A stretch of DNA of 64,000 nt from NCBI GenBank assembly GCA_947474365.1, contig CANJIU010000023.1, positions 1 to 64,000 of the forward strand. Direction: 5' to 3'. Positions 62,601 to 64,000 of this stretch are shown here, one piece after another. A model generated the notes under the pieces. That model did no database searches, was not told the origin of the DNA, and saw only the letters and a list, made by a program, of their open reading frames with translations. Numbering within the stretch: the first letter of the stretch is position 1; each line of letters opens with the position of its first letter. Made by a program: the position numbers and the translations under genes. Source of the DNA: Opitutia bacterium (GTDB lineage: Bacteria > Verrucomicrobiota > Verrucomicrobiia > Opitutales > Opitutaceae).

Positions 62601-64000
62601 GGCGGGCTTTCCTATCAATGGAGTCTCAACGACACGCCGATTCCTGGAGCGACCTCGGCGACGCTGATCCTGCGCAATGTCTCGGCGTCCGACTCCGGCA
62701 ACTACACGGTCGCCATCAGCAACCTGCTCGGGACGGTGACGGCGGGGCCGGTGGCACTCGCGCTGGCTCCGGCCGTCGTGACCCCGTTCGCGAGCCGCGC
62801 GGTCGGGGTGGGCGGTTTGACGGTCTTTCGGGTGGGCGCGACCGGTTCGCCGCCGCTGAGTTACCAATGGCGCAAGGGCGGCACCGACCTGCCGGACGCG
62901 ACCAACTCGACGTACTCCATCGCCGAAGTGGAGCCCTCCCATGCGGGCACGTACTCGGTGCGAATCTCCAATGCGACGGCGACGCTCGTCGCGGGTCCGG
63001 CCGAACTCATCGTGCTGCCGAATCCACTCAGCTATTCGGCGCGGCAGATGGTCAGTTCCGCCGGGGTTTCGGCGTTTTTCACCATCGAAGGGACGGTTGC
63101 CAAGGCGGTCGTGCTTCGCGCGCTTGGGCCGGCGTTGGGCGCACTCGGGCTTGCCGGGGGGATTTCCGATCCGGTCATCACCGTCTATGATGCCAACGGC
63201 GGAGTCGTGGCGTCGAACGACGACTGGGGCGCCGCAACCGGTGGTGACCTGTCGGCGATTTTTGCGCAGGTGGGCGCGTCGCCCCTGGTGGCCGGCAGCA
63301 AGGACGCGGCGGTGTATGCGTCGCTGCCGCCGGGCGGATATCGGGTGAAAGTCAGCGGGGCCGGGGGCGTGGCGGGTCTTGCCGTGCTGGAATTGTTTGA
63401 TGCGGATCGCAACAGTGCGGGGCGACTGGGGTACGTCAGCCTCCGCAGCACCGTCGCCACACCCGGTGGTTCGGCGTTTGGCGGTCTCACGATCACCAAT
63501 TCCGCGAACAAGCGAATCCTGATTCGCGCCGTCGGCCCGATGCTCGGCGCCGGTTTGGGGCTGGCCAATCCGGATATCCGCGTGCGCGACCGGGTTTCCG
63601 CCGTCGTCGCCAGCAACGACGATTGGGGTGGGGCTCCGGCCCTCGTCACCGCGACGGCCGCGGCCAACGCCTTTCCATTGCCGTCCGGGTCGGCGGATGC
63701 GGCGGTTTTGTTGGATTCGCGCATCGGCAGTGGCGCCTACACGGTGGAATCGACGATGCCGGGCGCGACCGGGGATGTCCTGCTCGAATTCTACGACCTC
63801 ACCCCGCTGACCGGAGCGGGAATCAAGCGGCCCCTCGTGGTGGTGCCGCCCCGGTCACAGACGTTGACCATCGGGGGGAACGTGACCCTGGGGGCGCTGG
63901 CGGTGGGTGAGGGCCCGCTGTCGTATCAGTGGCGCAAGAACGGTGTGCCAATCGGAAACGCCACTGGCGCGCAGCTGCCCTTTGCCTTTCTGCAGGACAC
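56637..64000 (+). CDS. Giant secreted NHL / RCC1 / delta-60 / Ig protein (3' end outside window)
   Basis: The frame stays open from GTG 56637 to the window edge (2454 codons seen). The start gives a basic n-region (RRLLRRC) and a hydrophobic core (LWAGVVLALSV); an in-frame ATG at 56700 would drop the basic part. Layout: Ig (about 37-123); 12 NHL-type units (142-798; 'LYVADxxNxxIRKITPxGVVTTLAG'); Ig-like (802-890); about seven RCC1-type units (892-1160; 'GLxxVxAIAAGxxHxLALKSDGTVVAWGSN'); Ig (1168-1255); delta-60 array (1262-1960); two Ig (1962-2128); two VLIRAVGP-type modules (2132-2395); and the start of another Ig. The Ig after the paired modules repeats the order in the M36-like protease and the 6944-aa giant, so an EF-hand-like end is predicted off-window. 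It begins just after a terminator, hence has its own promoter. Confidence 0.9.
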   Translation, partial: MKTVFTDPDRADGLRRLLRRCMLWAGVVLALSVSPHGVAGSPSFSLQPVGTAVTEGATVTLSAGVADVAVAEYRWFKDGVPVRTTSAGSLVLPRTRITDSGSYTVTAVSSAGSVTSRPAAVVVSRDTGALPVAAASSDGSGTVTYPIFDFTTIAGRTSFGSSDGVGSAARFNGPGGIAVDGSGNLYVADGDNAVIRKVTPGGVVTTVAGAVGERWWADGTGANARFSSPTAVAVDGNGVLYVTDSGSTVIRKITAGGVVTTLAGLAYALGTADGTGSSARFFSPQGIAVDAAGSTIVVLDGVQNTVRRVTAAGVVSTLAGVAGQSGATDGTGSQARFNSPQGVALGSDGMIYVADMNNSLIRKITPAGVVTTLAGAVGQVGNVDGFGATARFYYPQGVAVDRAQNVYVADPNNRTVRKISPTATVTTLTGVVEVQGLVDGPAGTARLAGPRGIAASASGTVYLVEANTVRMVTPAGAVSTMAGQAFGNADGASLDATFYNPGAVAIDANLNLYVADTGNHSIRKIFRTSGQVTTLAGQPGIAGFADGTGAAAKFNSPFAVTMFLNSDLFVADRTNMVIRRVSPVGATSLYAGMPGVVGASDGVAGGASFYFPEGVATDSAGVLYVADANNKVIRKISTAGVVSTLAGAVGLSGIDDGVGSAARFTDPRSVAIGPEGEIYVADAYTIRKITTAGVVTTFAGVAGQYGFADGAGAAARFGETNSVACSGGELFVCDARNHTLRKISYAGVVTTIGGSPGTSGSTDGVGAAARFSSPLGMAIQAGTPNFWVADTGNHTIRLGRAHYLPTIVLRGIPRGLARLGSEDSMGFSAYSSYGSYGQWIHNGRPMIGSTEYFIFNPVTERDAGWYQAVASDGPAVARSEPFFLSVVVNPAQVVPWGNNFYGQNTVPPGLTSIVDVRVGDAHTLALKGDGTLAEWGSNTLGGIGIPAGLSNIAAISVASNHNLALTFGGKVVAWGGQLGAATVPAGLSSVVAIAAGANHNLALKSDGTVVAWGSNDYGQISVPAGLTGVTGIAAAFAHSLAVKSDGTVVAWGGVGYDYGQVTVPSGLANVIEVAAGLQHSVALKSDGSVVAWGSNAVGQTAVPAGLANVVAISTSHTHTIATRADRTVVAWGSNASGESVVPVGMNNVIRATAGYLKSVVVRDASNDPVPVISTQPVSVLVANGQSATFSVTASVTGANPLTYQWRRGGFAIPGATGAAFTLPTPRRSDVDSYDVIVSAGGASVSSNPALLSVAPTQTINYLVPDLTFAPRFESSDLGAINAWLPLSNGKYLVGGNFTGIGGATRSYLARISSNGVVDTTYLPPALNGEVLTLARQGDGRILVGGLFSSVDGRQTGQLLRLNSDLTIDGTFSVGQGFDAQFPSFTFSLGGVRTLATQSDGRILVGGNFARFQGVNRASLVRLMGDGSLDSSFSAAAAINSGTELVRGVVRTILVQADGRIVVGGTFSKKLARLNGDGSLDTTFDANLGTGFGGHVYVARAATGGRLWVAGEFTTLDGVARNRVVRLNNNGAVDPTFVAPAALGGFVFQLEELPTGHVLLGGDVLKPTRLESNGAPADTLLFPFDAFQSTVALQVSADGSVFVGVSRVQSGSAASGTLPAFYNMTVGSAVSALIGVDARALGTVNQVALAGNGIYYAAGNFTHVNGVARQGVVRLATSGAVDATFDAGAIGAVTRLALQGDGRVVVQSGVLQRLNADGTADASFAVTSNSINSLLGLDLRGRAMVSQYLSSSNSWLVKRLTTAGQDDATFSWPIFTGGPVQTVGFAADEKVLIGGSSGTVNGESFSGVVRLNPDGTRDTGFVLTAPTGLNAGTTRAFALIPDGRFYSGRDGVASGLSTLQRFNANGTVDTGFDTFFGGQRSPNNMPTTLGVVVLLDGRIIRGGGDGFSGGPAFSRHLFSGARDPSFLSSTPSDLTVKSFLLLDDGRVLAATSRGAEIFAAGAVPAVTTPPSSVTTSVGGNATFAVAATGGGLSYQWSLNDTPIPGATSATLILRNVSASDSGNYTVAISNLLGTVTAGPVALALAPAVVTPFASRAVGVGGLTVFRVGATGSPPLSYQWRKGGTDLPDATNSTYSIAEVEPSHAGTYSVRISNATATLVAGPAELIVLPNPLSYSARQMVSSAGVSAFFTIEGTVAKAVVLRALGPALGALGLAGGISDPVITVYDANGGVVASNDDWGAATGGDLSAIFAQVGASPLVAGSKDAAVYASLPPGGYRVKVSGAGGVAGLAVLELFDADRNSAGRLGYVSLRSTVATPGGSAFGGLTITNSANKRILIRAVGPMLGAGLGLANPDIRVRDRVSAVVASNDDWGGAPALVTATAAANAFPLPSGSADAAVLLDSRIGSGAYTVESTMPGATGDVLLEFYDLTPLTGAGIKRPLVVVPPRSQTLTIGGNVTLGALAVGEGPLSYQWRKNGVPIGNATGAQLPFAFLQD

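Overview
The window looks like chromosomal DNA from a high-GC member of the Verrucomicrobia, most likely Opitutaceae. This is inferred from protein style: a PEP-CTERM protein, Ig/He_PIG/delta-60 repeat giants, paired 'VLIRAxGP' modules and 'HSAD...ELTRVIELYN' C-termini. No phylogenetic marker gene is present. Apart from the first 3.6 kb, the window is a co-directional run of secreted multidomain proteins; by translated length about 90% of the bases encode exported protein.

Region 1 (1-3997) is mixed: a tRNA-Cys(GCA), a small conserved-looking hypothetical gene, a PEP-CTERM protein with a laminin-G-like body, a ceramidase-superfamily membrane protein with its zinc site intact, and a small single-span membrane protein. 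The spacers carry short palindromic (REP-like) repeats.

Region 2 (3998-20298) holds four secreted proteins. The first has five Ig domains and a paired C-terminal module. The next three are tightly spaced (55 and 22 bp) and probably co-transcribed: a cohesin plus dockerin protein, a 2484-residue protein with two cohesin domains and long arrays of bacterial Ig domains, and an Ig/He_PIG protein with the paired C-terminal module.

Region 3 (20507-41341) is a single 6944-codon gene. Its product alternates Ig pairs, five delta-60 arrays and two Asp-box arrays, and ends in a module with two EF-hand-like loops.

Region 4 (41840-55992) has three consecutive secreted zinc metalloproteases from three different families (M11-like metzincin, M36 fungalysin-like, M10 matrixin-like). 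All three end in the same EF-hand-like module as the giant.

Region 5 (56116-64000) has a small single-domain secreted protein, a clear intrinsic terminator, and a giant gene that runs off the window. That gene combines 12 NHL-type repeats, about 7 RCC1-type repeats and a delta-60 array.

Working hypothesis: this is an extracellular matrix/protease locus. The shared calcium-binding-like C-terminal modules may dock or anchor the proteases and the giants. The cohesin-bearing proteins of region 2 are candidate partners, which would make a cellulosome-like proteolytic or adhesive assembly. The domain calls are read directly from the sequence; the assembly is inference. Almost none of the secreted-protein starts has a purine-rich Shine-Dalgarno motif.
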